From Lachnospiraceae bacterium (GTDB lineage: Bacteria; Bacillota; Clostridia; Lachnospirales; Lachnospiraceae), in contig SVDM01000003.1 of assembly GCA_015058015.1 (NCBI GenBank), positions 62,001 to 126,000 on the forward strand: 64,000 bases of DNA, in the 5' to 3' direction. Positions 8,213-16,029 of the stretch are shown here, one piece after another. Every line of letters starts with the position of its first letter. Within the stretch, counting starts at the first letter, position 1. The notes under the pieces were generated by a model that saw only the letters and a program-made list of their open reading frames with translations, made no database searches and was not told the origin of the DNA. A program made the translations under genes and the position numbers.

Positions 8213-9218
8213 ATTAAACACACACAAACGAAGATTTGTCAGCTGCATAATGCTGCTATCTGTGGTTATTGCATCCATCGCTTCAGGATGCGGCACCACT
8301 CCCAAGCAGCAAGAGCCCATATCCGGCACCAGGCAGGCCCTTAACACTTCCGTGTCAGTGGCCATCTACGATTCCACGGATAAGAGCCTTTTAGACGGTT
8401 GTTTTGACATCATAGGCAAATACGACAAGCTGCTGTCAAGGACCGACACCGGCAGCGAAATCTACAAATTAAATGAAACCGGGGAGGCTGACCTTTCTGA
8501 GGATACCTTAACCCTGCTAAAACTCGGGCTTGACTATTCCGCCAAATCAGAGGGTGCCTTCGACATTTCCATAAAGCCTCTATCCGCCTTGTGGAACTTC
8601 AGCTCAGATAATCCAAAGGTTCCGGCGGCAGAGGATATAGCAAAAGCCTCATCCCATGTGGATTACAAGAAGATTTTGTTGGAGGGCAATCACGCAGCCC
8701 TCCAAGATAAAGATTCCGGTGTGGACCTTGGTGCCATCGCCAAAGGATATATAGCGGATAAGGTAAAAGAGTACCTCTTATCAAAAGGCGTCAAAAGTGC
8801 CCTTATTAACCTGGGTGGAAATGTGCTTTGCGTGGGAAGTAAACCGGACGGCAGTGATTTTTCCGTGGGATTGCAGGATCCCTTCGGCAAGAGAAATGAA
8901 TATTCAGATGTGGTTAAATTAAAGGATTTATCCATAGTCACCTCCGGAACCTACGAGAGGAACTTCACTGAAGGCGGCAAAACATACCACCATATCCTTA
9001 ATCCTTCCACCGGTTACCCATACGATAACGGTCTTGTGGCAGTATCCATCATATCGAAGGAGTCTGTTACCGGGGATGCCCTAAGTACCACCTGTTTTGC
9101 CTTAGGTCTTGAAAAGGGCATGGCTCTTATAGATGCTACCCCTGATGTGTATGCTGTTTTCGTCACCTCCGACGGTGCAAAACATTACTCAAAAGATTAT
9201 CCTTTTAAGCATAACTGA
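8202..9218 (+). CDS. apbE: FAD:protein FMN transferase (ApbE lipoprotein)
   Basis: This 338-residue enzyme transfers FMN from FAD to a Ser or Thr of target proteins outside the membrane. A lipoprotein signal peptide ends at Cys30 (IASGC). Family motifs are intact: DLGAIAKGYIADK, NLGGNVLCVG, HHILNPSTGYP and GDALSTTCFALG. Likely targets encoded nearby are RnfG, which has an SGATITS motif, and RnfD. I chose the ATG at 8202 because it starts the signal peptide; the longer reading frame from 8130 overlaps the previous gene too far. It is the third gene of the EetA/EetB-like operon. Confidence 0.94.
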   Translation: MKNRLNTHKRRFVSCIMLLSVVIASIASGCGTTPKQQEPISGTRQALNTSVSVAIYDSTDKSLLDGCFDIIGKYDKLLSRTDTGSEIYKLNETGEADLSEDTLTLLKLGLDYSAKSEGAFDISIKPLSALWNFSSDNPKVPAAEDIAKASSHVDYKKILLEGNHAALQDKDSGVDLGAIAKGYIADKVKEYLLSKGVKSALINLGGNVLCVGSKPDGSDFSVGLQDPFGKRNEYSDVVKLKDLSIVTSGTYERNFTEGGKTYHHILNPSTGYPYDNGLVAVSIISKESVTGDALSTTCFALGLEKGMALIDATPDVYAVFVTSDGAKHYSKDYPFKHN

Positions 9219-9286
9219 TGATATTAGTACATATCATACCGAAAAATGACTGTAATTTTTGTGCTTATAAAACATTGAACATTTCG

Positions 9287-9326
9287 CTCCTTTCATCTAT
9301 TCTATCTATTGAGTAGTTGAAAGGAG
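9287..9326 (+). promoter_or_regulatory. hairpin masking the ribosome binding site of the MATE gene
   Basis: CTCCTTTCA at 9287-9295 is perfectly complementary to TGAAAGGAG at 9318-9326, which contains the ribosome binding site of the gene starting at 9334. The 22-nt loop is pyrimidine-rich. Formation of the hairpin would block translation initiation. Confidence 0.55.
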
Positions 9327-9333
9327 TTTTAGT

Positions 9334-10731
9334 ATGGAGGAAACTAATGTATTACAGGAAGAGAACTTCCTGGGAACAGAGAAAATAGGGAAACTGCTGC
9401 TTAAATTTTCCATACCCGGTATTGTATCCATGCTGGTTAATTCAATTTACAACCTGGTTGACCAGATATTCATCGGACAGGGTGTAGGATACCTGGGCAA
9501 CGGAGCAACTAACGTAACATTTCTCTTCGTTATACTCTGCTTGGCTGTAGCACTTCTTATTTCAGGCGGTGGGGCTGCCAACATGAGTCTTAACCTCGGA
9601 AGAGGCGATAGAGATACCGCAGAACGGGTTATTGGCAATGCAATCGTTCTGGCCGTATCAGCAGGTATTATTATTCTCGTTATCGGCGAAGTATTTAATA
9701 CCCCTCTTCTCAGATTATTCGGAGCAACCGACGCGATTCTGCCTTACGCTGTTGATTACAGCAGAATCTATATTATAGGTATACCCTTTACCACAATGGG
9801 TATCGTAATGAACGATATTATCCGTGCTGACGGTAATCCTGCCTTTTCCATGATTACCATGCTTGCCGGCTGTATTACCAATATCGTATTAGATTACATC
9901 TTCGTATTCCCCTTACAGATGGGCGTACAAGGTGCTGCATTGGCCACAATTATAGGACAGATACTTACATTTGTCATGGCAATTTTATATATGCCAAGAA
10001 GACTCCGTACTGTATCTGTAAGAAAAAAGAACCTTCGTTTAAACGGAGAAATCTGCGGAAAGATCTTCTCTTTAGGAGTATCTGCCGCCGTTAACCAGAT
10101 TACCATGCTTATTGTTCAGATAATACTTAACCAGAGCATCATTCGCTACGGAGCAATGTCTAAGTTCGGTGCCGATATCCCCATTACTGTCTTCGGTATC
10201 GTTATGAAGGTTAACCAGATTATGATGTCTGTCATTATGGGTATCTGCGGTGCTACGCAGCCCTTGTTCGGTTACAATTACGGAGCCAATAAGCTTAAAC
10301 GTGTTAAGTCTATCTTCAAGATGACAACGCTTGTTACATTTATAATAGGTCTCTTGGGAATGGCCTGCTTGCAGTTATTCCCGGAACAGATAGTGTCTAT
10401 ATTCGGTCAGGAGAATGAATTGTATAACGAGTTCGCCGTTACATGCTTCCATGTAATGACAGTATTTATCTTCGTTATGGGATTCCAGATACTCTCCTCC
10501 ATCTACTTCCAGTCAGTAGGAAAGGCAAAGAATGCCATCGTTCTTTCTCTTTCAAGACAGTTTATGTTCCTGTTACCATGCATTCTGATACTTCCTCTTT
10601 TCTTTGGAATCTACGGAATCATGGCATCATACCCCGTGAGTGATGTTCTTGCATTAATCCTTACTATTGTTCTTGTGGTAAGAGAGAGCGGCCGTATCAA
10701 TAAAGCTATTGCCGCAGGATGCAATGACTAG
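9334..10731 (+). CDS. MATE family efflux transporter
   Basis: This 465-residue polytopic protein has about 12 membrane segments in two homologous halves, as expected for a Na+- or H+-driven multidrug and toxin exporter. The start GKLLLKFSIPGIVSMLVNSIYN, the motif VDQIFIGQGVG, and the second-half motif QPLFGYNYGA are typical. It is preceded by a GAAAGGAG site that can be sequestered in a hairpin (9287-9326) and followed by a strong terminator. The substrate cannot be deduced. Confidence 0.94.
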   Translation: MEETNVLQEENFLGTEKIGKLLLKFSIPGIVSMLVNSIYNLVDQIFIGQGVGYLGNGATNVTFLFVILCLAVALLISGGGAANMSLNLGRGDRDTAERVIGNAIVLAVSAGIIILVIGEVFNTPLLRLFGATDAILPYAVDYSRIYIIGIPFTTMGIVMNDIIRADGNPAFSMITMLAGCITNIVLDYIFVFPLQMGVQGAALATIIGQILTFVMAILYMPRRLRTVSVRKKNLRLNGEICGKIFSLGVSAAVNQITMLIVQIILNQSIIRYGAMSKFGADIPITVFGIVMKVNQIMMSVIMGICGATQPLFGYNYGANKLKRVKSIFKMTTLVTFIIGLLGMACLQLFPEQIVSIFGQENELYNEFAVTCFHVMTVFIFVMGFQILSSIYFQSVGKAKNAIVLSLSRQFMFLLPCILILPLFFGIYGIMASYPVSDVLALILTIVLVVRESGRINKAIAAGCND

Positions 10732-10762
10732 AGTATAAATATCACTATTTGAGAACATAACT

Positions 10763-10800
10763 AATGCCCCCGAAGCATAACTTCGAGGGCATTGTTATTT
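10763..10800 (+). terminator. terminator between convergent MATE and nadE genes
   Basis: A 13-bp stem with one mismatch (AATGCCCCCGAAG with CTTCGAGGGCATT) and loop CATAA is followed by a T-rich run on the plus strand. It ends MATE transcription and may also block reads from nadE. Confidence 0.85.
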
Positions 10801-10806
10801 CTTTTT

Positions 10807-11571
10807 CTAATCCATCTTAAATGACGGCATAAGCTGCAATTTATGCAGGTTATTCCTATGCATCCTGTCTATCTTTTCTTTGATGGCAGAATCTTCACAC
10901 TCACCGGTTAGTACGTAGTGGTCAAGCACCTTGTAGGTGAAGCCGATTTTATCTTCGTCCGACAGACCAGAGAGACCGTCTGACGGAGTCTTTCTTATCA
11001 ATGATTCCGGAAGCCCCAGCACTTCCCCCAGCTGAATAACCTCGTGAACCAGAAGATTTGCCAATGGGCTGAAATCTCCTGCCGCATCACCGAACTTGGT
11101 GGAATATCCTATGTAATCTTCCGATCTGTTGCAGGTATTTACTACCCTGCCGCCACTTGGCAAAGCTTGGGCCACTGCATACAATGTACTCATACGCAGT
11201 CTGGCCGGCAGGTTTATCAGAGAGTCTCTTGATAATTCCTTAGCACCTTCAATAGGGCCGGCTGATAGGGCTTCGTTAATGGCTTTCGACAAGCCTTTAA
11301 AGCCGTCATTAATATTCACAATTATATATCTGATGCCTAAGTGCTTAACCAGCATCTTGGAGTCTTCAATATCCTTCTGTTCCCCATTTGGCATCAATAC
11401 GCCCACCACATGGTCACGTCCTAAGGCTTCTGCGCACAGAGCCGCTGTAACGCTCGAATCCTTACCTCCCGATACCCCAACCACAATATCGCATCCGGGA
11501 CCATTTGCGGCCATGTAATCTTTAATCCACTTTACTATATCATCTTTAGTTTTCTTAGCATCTGCAAGCAT
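10807..11571 (-). CDS. nadE: Ammonia-dependent NAD+ synthetase
   Basis: This enzyme of about 254 residues makes NAD from nicotinate adenine dinucleotide, ATP and ammonia. The P-loop GVSGGKDSSV and the motifs VVNTCNRSEDY and TPSDGLSGLSDEDKIG identify it. The glutaminase domain is absent, so free ammonia is the nitrogen donor. The reading frame extends 30 nt upstream to 11601, but the ATG at 11571 follows AAAGGTGGAGAAGGAG and gives the normal N-terminus. It converges on the MATE gene. Confidence 0.94.
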   Translation of the reverse strand: MLADAKKTKDDIVKWIKDYMAANGPGCDIVVGVSGGKDSSVTAALCAEALGRDHVVGVLMPNGEQKDIEDSKMLVKHLGIRYIIVNINDGFKGLSKAINEALSAGPIEGAKELSRDSLINLPARLRMSTLYAVAQALPSGGRVVNTCNRSEDYIGYSTKFGDAAGDFSPLANLLVHEVIQLGEVLGLPESLIRKTPSDGLSGLSDEDKIGFTYKVLDHYVLTGECEDSAIKEKIDRMHRNNLHKLQLMPSFKMD

Positions 11572-11653
11572 ACTCCTTCTCCACCTTTCTTTTAATCTCA
11601 TATTGTATATATTATAACCTTTATATTAGTGTTGCGATATACTATTCTACTCT

Positions 11654-11730
11654 ATTACGTTTTCTAATACATTTTCTATTACATTTTCTATTACATTTTC
11701 TATTACATTTTCTATTACATTTTCTATTAC
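11654..11730. repeat. 12-bp tandem repeat, about 6.4 copies
   Basis: The unit ATTACATTTTCT is repeated head to tail. The last four and a half units are perfect and the first two carry single changes. It runs directly into hairpin A1. It is a simple minisatellite; copy number may vary between strains. Confidence 0.9.
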
Positions 11731-11862
11731 AATCCGAAGAATACTTTCATCGGAATGACATTCGCATTCTTTGATTGACGTAGCAGTACTAAGCTCGCCC
11801 CTTGGGGCTCGCTAAGTGCTGACGCCAATCAACGCATTCCGCTAAAAGTATTCTCCGGATTG
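11730..11862 (+). repeat. long hairpin element A1 (family A)
   Basis: A 133-nt self-complementary element. The outer arms pair CAATCCGAAGAATACTTT with the 3' end AAAGTATTCTCCGGATTG, and CGGAATG with CATTCCG. The inner module TTGATTGACGTAGCAGTACT then AAGCTCGCC pairs imperfectly with GGCTCGCTAAGTGCTGACG then CCAATCAA. The left arm has an extra bulge of about 11 nt. The same inner module recurs inverted in A2. Confidence 0.85.
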
Positions 11863-12028
11863 CCAATATCAATCAGTGACTTAACTAATTATTTGAAGTA
11901 CAAGCAGTACCGCAATGAAAATATATCCGGACATTGCGTGACGCAAGCAAATCCTTTCGGCCGTACCTGTAAAGAGCTCCAAGGATTATCTTGCGTGCAG
12001 ATTTTGCGCATTAGTAAATCTTTAGCGG

Positions 12029-12160
12029 GGGCATGGGGTGATATTTATGAGGCAAAGCGTTGATTGGCGTCAGCACTTAGCGAGCTGGTACAGCGAGTTT
12101 AGTACTGCTACGTCAATCAAAGAGTGGGAACGTCTTTGCCTCAAAATATCACCCATGCCC
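12029..12160 (-). repeat. long hairpin element A2 (family A, inverted copy)
   Basis: A 132-nt self-complementary element. The outer arms GGGCATGGGGTGATATTT and GAGGCAAAG pair with CTTTGCCTC and AAATATCACCCATGCCC. The inner module matches that of A1 in inverted orientation, with TTGATTGGCGTCAGCACTTA and its partner TAGTACTGCTACGTCAATCA. The outer stem is unrelated to that of A1. Confidence 0.85.
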
Positions 12161-12178
12161 AAAAAGAATAATAATGCG

Positions 12179-12214
12179 AAAAAGGCGCCCGGGAAAACCC
12201 CGGAGCGCCTTTGC
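12179..12214 (-). terminator. terminator of the rnf operon
   Basis: On the minus strand AAAGGCGCTCCGGG pairs with CCCGGGCGCCTTT (one bulge) around a GTTTT loop, followed by a T run. It lies 22 nt after the rnfB stop codon. Confidence 0.88.
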
Positions 12215-12235
12215 TCAAATTCATATTCTATAGAT

Positions 12236-13036
12236 TTACTGTGCAACAGTGATAATCTTCTGCGGACACTTCTCCGCACACTTGCCGCACTTAGTACACT
12301 TACTCTGATCAATATGTGCAATATTGTTCTCAACAGTAATAGCTTCTGCCTCGCATACCTTAGTACATGCCTTACATCCGATACATCCTGTATCACATGC
12401 AGCCTTAACTGTCTTACCCTTGTCCTGAGATGAACACTGAACAATACATTTTGCACTGACTGGTACAAGCTCAATAAGCTTGTTAGGACATGTTGCTACG
12501 CACTTACCGCAGGCAACACACTTCTCCTTGTCAACAACAGCCACACCGTTAATAACATGGATAGCATCGAACTGGCAAGCCTTTACGCAGCTTCCGAATC
12601 CCATACATCCGAAGGAACAAAGCTTTGGTCCCTTACCGGGAGCAACTGCTGCCTTACGACAATCCTGAAGTCCATAATAATCGTATTTCTGATTAGTCTT
12701 ATCGCAGGTTCCTGCGCACTTAACAAAAGCAACTTTTCTCTCGCCTTCCTCTGCGGCAACACCCATAACTTCGGCAATCTTAGCAGCTCCTGTAGGTCCT
12801 GCAACGGGACATCCGTTAACCGGAGCCTCACCTGCTGCAATTGCCTTAGCTAAAGAATCACATCCGGCAAAACCGCATCCACCGCAGTTATTACCCGGCA
12901 GACACTCTCTAACTTTTATTTCCTTCTCGTCAACCTCTACGGCAAACTTCTTTCCGGCAACACCAAGAAGGAGTCCGATGATAAGACCGGTTAAGCCGAC
13001 TACGAGTCCGACGATAACAATACCTGTAAAATTCAT
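12236..13036 (-). CDS. rnfB: Rnf complex subunit RnfB (ferredoxin-side Fe-S protein)
   Basis: This 266-residue subunit accepts electrons from reduced ferredoxin at the cytoplasmic face of the Rnf complex. An N-terminal membrane anchor (about residues 4-26) is followed by a four-cysteine [4Fe-4S] domain (CLPGNNCGGCGFAGC) and a cysteine-rich region (CSFGCMGFGSC). Two ferredoxin-like double motifs come last (CVACGKCVATCP, CIGCKACTKVC and CTKCGKCAEKCP). Many clusters are therefore expected, as in clostridial RnfB. It is the last gene of rnfCDGEAB, 12 nt after rnfA, with an AAGGAGAG site. Confidence 0.97.
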   Translation of the reverse strand: MNFTGIVIVGLVVGLTGLIIGLLLGVAGKKFAVEVDEKEIKVRECLPGNNCGGCGFAGCDSLAKAIAAGEAPVNGCPVAGPTGAAKIAEVMGVAAEEGERKVAFVKCAGTCDKTNQKYDYYGLQDCRKAAVAPGKGPKLCSFGCMGFGSCVKACQFDAIHVINGVAVVDKEKCVACGKCVATCPNKLIELVPVSAKCIVQCSSQDKGKTVKAACDTGCIGCKACTKVCEAEAITVENNIAHIDQSKCTKCGKCAEKCPQKIITVAQ

Positions 13037-13048
13037 AATCTTCTCTCC

Positions 13049-13627
13049 TTACTTGAATTGTATTCCCGCGAATCCCATAAAAGCAATAGACATAAGGCCT
13101 GCAGTAATAAGAACTATAGGCATGCCTTTGAAGGAATTCGGTACATCATTATTCTCTATTCTCTCACGGATACCTGCCAAAATTGTAATGGAAATGGTAA
13201 ATCCGATTGCAGTACCGAGACCACTAACTACAGCGCTAATGAAGTTGTACTCTTTCTGAACGTTGATAAGAGCAACACCAAGAACTGCACAGTTGGTTGT
13301 TATAAGGGGAAGGTATACACCAAGTGCCTGATAAAGGCTTGGGATAGACTTCTTCAGAATCATCTCAACCAGCTGAACAAGAGCCGCAATAACAAGGATA
13401 AATACTATAGTCTGTAAATATGTGATGTTAAGCGGTGTAAGTATAAATGTATAAATAAGCCATGTGATGGCTGAGGCAACGGTGATAACGAATATAACCG
13501 CAGCACCCATACCAACTGCCGTATCAACCTTTTTGGATACTCCAAGGAAAGGACACAGACCAAGGAACTGGCATAATACGACGTTACTTATTAATGAAGT
13601 AGATATTAATATAACTAATAATTCCAT
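13049..13627 (-). CDS. rnfA: Rnf complex subunit RnfA
   Basis: This 192-residue integral membrane subunit has six predicted helices. It is related to NqrE and forms with RnfE the membrane core through which ions move, with a buried cluster between them. The N-terminus has VVLCQFLGLCPFLGVSKK, including the conserved half-helix Cys, and the second half has the symmetrical LITTNCAVLGVALIN. It lies 13 nt after rnfE. Confidence 0.97.
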   Translation of the reverse strand: MELLVILISTSLISNVVLCQFLGLCPFLGVSKKVDTAVGMGAAVIFVITVASAITWLIYTFILTPLNITYLQTIVFILVIAALVQLVEMILKKSIPSLYQALGVYLPLITTNCAVLGVALINVQKEYNFISAVVSGLGTAIGFTISITILAGIRERIENNDVPNSFKGMPIVLITAGLMSIAFMGFAGIQFK

Positions 13628-13640
13628 CCTTTACGCCCTC

Positions 13641-14417
13641 CTATTCTGTCTTCTGTGCTTCAGCCTCTGCTGCCTTGGCTGCCTTCTCGGCTTCCTTAGC
13701 TGCCTTAGCTGCTTCTTTAGCATCAGCAAGTTTCTTGTGGTTAGAAGCGCATCCGCTGTCAGCACAGCTGAAGCAGTTTCCACCGCAGGCAATAGCATCG
13801 CCCTTGGGAACATTGGTTGCGCTGGGTGCCTTAAGTTTGTTCTGCAATGCTGTAAGAACAGAAAGTACAAGGAAGGCTCCCGGAGCAAGTACCAGGATAG
13901 AAATCGGCTCATATCCCAGATGCTTAATAACGTCTACTCCGAAGATTGTTCCTGTACCGAAGAACTCTCTTACCATAGCAATAAGGGTAAGGGCTACGGT
14001 GAAACCAAGTCCCATACCGATACCGTCGCACATGGAAGCGATTACTCCGTTCTTGGAAGCAAAACTCTCAGCACGTCCTAAGATAATACAGTTTACTACG
14101 ATAAGGGGAATGTATAATCCAAGTGCTGCATAAAGACTCGGAACAAACGCCTGTAATAAGAACTGTACAATTGTAACGAATGATGCAACGACTACGATGT
14201 AAGCAGGCATTCTGACTGTATCGGGAATAACCTTACGCAGTGCGGAGATCATCATATTTGAAAGAATAAGAACTACTGTAGTTGAAAGTCCCATTCCCAA
14301 ACCGTTCATAGCTGCTGTGGTAACCGCCATAGTAGGACACATACCAAGCATAAGTACAAAGGTGGGATTCTCTTTAATGAGACCGTTGATAATATACTTG
14401 AAATTACTCTCTTTCAT
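13641..14417 (-). CDS. rnfE: Rnf complex subunit RnfE with cysteine-containing C-terminal tail
   Basis: This 258-residue integral membrane protein is the NqrD-like partner of RnfA. The membrane core (about residues 1-200) has the expected motifs NPTFVLMLGMCPTMAV and LIVVNCIILGRAESFA. The last roughly 50 residues are unusual: a four-cysteine patch at residues 211, 215, 218 and 223 (CGGNCFSCADSGC) followed by a Lys/Ala/Glu helix. The core alone is the normal family length, so the tail is an extension. The gene lies 14 nt after rnfG and before rnfA. The role of the tail is unknown; metal or cluster binding is possible. Confidence 0.95.
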   Translation of the reverse strand: MKESNFKYIINGLIKENPTFVLMLGMCPTMAVTTAAMNGLGMGLSTTVVLILSNMMISALRKVIPDTVRMPAYIVVVASFVTIVQFLLQAFVPSLYAALGLYIPLIVVNCIILGRAESFASKNGVIASMCDGIGMGLGFTVALTLIAMVREFFGTGTIFGVDVIKHLGYEPISILVLAPGAFLVLSVLTALQNKLKAPSATNVPKGDAIACGGNCFSCADSGCASNHKKLADAKEAAKAAKEAEKAAKAAEAEAQKTE

Positions 14418-14431
14418 CTCAAACCCCTCCT

Positions 14432-15025
14432 TTAATTTCCTTGTATTTCAGCTACTATATTAAGACCTGCGTTAACAGCTTTTGTTATAGCCTTGGATGT
14501 AATGGTAGCACCGCTGATAGCATCAATCTGTGTTTCCTTAGCTCCGCCGCCTTTTACAACCTCCATGTTGGGGCCGTGCTTGCCGGGGAACTGTGACTGG
14601 AACTCAGGCTCTTTACATTTGGCACCAAGACCTGCAGTCTCGCTTGCTTCAAGAACTGTAAGACCTGAAATTGTTCCATCTGCTTTAACACCCATTGTCA
14701 AGGTAATGGCACCGCCGTAACCTTCTTTGGCTGTAAGTGACATAACATAACCTGCTACAGAACCGTCGCTGCCCTTGGCAACGAGCACTTCAGTAACAAT
14801 TGCACCGTCATAAGTCTGACCTAATTCTTTAACCTTAGCTGTAACAGCTTCATCTTCTTCAAAAGTTGCATCAGCAAATACTGCTGAATATGCTTCCTGT
14901 TTTGCCTTCTCAGCACCCTCTGCGATAGGAGTCTTAGTGATTTCATAAACAAGACCCAACGCAACACCGGCTACTAAAGTAATGGCAAGTAAAACGAGAG
15001 CGTCCTTAATGATCTTATTTTTCAT
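14432..15025 (-). CDS. rnfG: Rnf complex subunit RnfG (covalent FMN subunit)
   Basis: This 197-residue subunit has one N-terminal membrane anchor (about residues 8-28) and an extracytoplasmic FMN-binding domain. The flavinylation motif SGATITS is at residues 171-177; FMN is expected on Thr174 by analogy with NqrC and RnfG. ApbE at 8.2-9.2 kb is the likely transferase. The start overlaps the end of rnfD by 11 nt, indicating translational coupling. Confidence 0.97.
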   Translation of the reverse strand: MKNKIIKDALVLLAITLVAGVALGLVYEITKTPIAEGAEKAKQEAYSAVFADATFEEDEAVTAKVKELGQTYDGAIVTEVLVAKGSDGSVAGYVMSLTAKEGYGGAITLTMGVKADGTISGLTVLEASETAGLGAKCKEPEFQSQFPGKHGPNMEVVKGGGAKETQIDAISGATITSKAITKAVNAGLNIVAEIQGN

Positions 15026-15995
15026 TCTTTACAGCCTCCTTTCCAAATGCCTTAGGCATTGTAAATCTCTCAATGAGAGGTACAAGGAGGTTCGTAATGA
15101 TGATGGCGTAAGATACACCCTCTGCAGAACCGCCGAACAATCTGAAGATACCTGTTAAGATACCCAGTATAATTCCGAATACAATCTGTCCCAAAGGAGT
15201 AATGGGGCTTGTAACATAATCCGTTGCCATGAAGAAAGCACCTGCAATAAGTCCACCACCGCAGATGTGAGCAAGGATAAAGTTTACATCGAATCCCTTG
15301 CCGCCGAAGAGAATTACAAATACTACAAGAGTAATGATGTAAGAAGCGGGGATTCTAAGAGAAATAACCTTTCTTGCAACAAGGTAGATTGCACCGATAA
15401 GGATAGCAACCACAGATGTCTCACCGATGGTACCTGAAGTTGTTCCGATGAACATCTTGGTAATATCAACGGTTGCTCCTGCCTTCAAAGCTGTAAGAGG
15501 AGTAGCTGTAGCTACAGTATCAACTCCTGTTGACACTCCCGCAAACTCAGCCGGGAAAGCTGTCATTCTTGCAGCGAATGAAATAACAAGGAAACATCTT
15601 GCACCAAGTGCAGGGTTCATAAAGTTCTGGCCAAGTCCGCCGTATACCATCTTAACAACAAGAATTGCAAAGATGCTGCCCAGTGCCGCAATCCATAAAG
15701 GAAGGGTAGCCGGAAGGTTCAAAGCCAGTATAAGTCCTGTTACAGTGGCGCTTAAATCACCGATTGTAATAGGTTTTTTCATCAGTTTCTCGTATACGTA
15801 TTCTGTAGCTACACAGAACAGCACGCATACTACTATAAGTAAAAACGCATTGAGCCCGTATCCGTATCTGTTAAAGTTCCAGATTCCGAATATCAAAGTC
15901 GGCGCTAACGCAATTGCCACGTCCCTCATAATGGAAGCAGTAGTATCATTGCTTCTAACATGGGGTGCAGCTGATACGTTCATTATATTACTCAA
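15015..15995 (-). CDS. rnfD: Rnf complex subunit RnfD
   Basis: This 326-residue polytopic subunit, related to NqrB, carries a covalent FMN and takes part in ion transport. About nine to ten membrane helices are predicted. The loop TVATATPLTALKAG matches the region that bears the flavinylated Thr in NqrB/RnfD. GGLGQNFMNPALGARCFL and ATDYVTSPITPLGQ are conserved family motifs. It overlaps rnfG at its 3' end. Confidence 0.97.
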   Translation of the reverse strand: MSNIMNVSAAPHVRSNDTTASIMRDVAIALAPTLIFGIWNFNRYGYGLNAFLLIVVCVLFCVATEYVYEKLMKKPITIGDLSATVTGLILALNLPATLPLWIAALGSIFAILVVKMVYGGLGQNFMNPALGARCFLVISFAARMTAFPAEFAGVSTGVDTVATATPLTALKAGATVDITKMFIGTTSGTIGETSVVAILIGAIYLVARKVISLRIPASYIITLVVFVILFGGKGFDVNFILAHICGGGLIAGAFFMATDYVTSPITPLGQIVFGIILGILTGIFRLFGGSAEGVSYAIIITNLLVPLIERFTMPKAFGKEAVKNEK

Positions 15996-16029
15996 CTTAT
16001 AACACCTCTTTCTATCAGATTCAAATTAA

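Larger units (their letters stand above)
11602..12178. other. repeat-rich intergenic region between nadE and rnfB
   Basis: No plausible gene was found here. In order it holds a 12-bp tandem repeat (11654-11730), hairpin element A1 (11730-11862), a smaller hairpin (about 11938-12000: CGCAAG..AATCCTT with AAGGATT..CTTGCG), and hairpin element A2 (12029-12160). The rnfB terminator follows. Confidence 0.8.

Noticed and set aside
11654-11730. Possible CRISPR array
   Set aside because: The repeats are 12 bp, contiguous with no spacers, and no cas genes are nearby; this is a simple tandem repeat.
12038-12433. Plus-strand reading frame of 131 codons
   Set aside because: It runs through hairpin A2 and antisense to rnfB, with no ribosome binding site and no family resemblance.
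13464-14081. Plus-strand 205-codon frame across rnfA and rnfE
   Set aside because: It is antisense to two well-conserved rnf genes and rich in Cys/Leu because of their Ala/Lys-rich code; no start signals.
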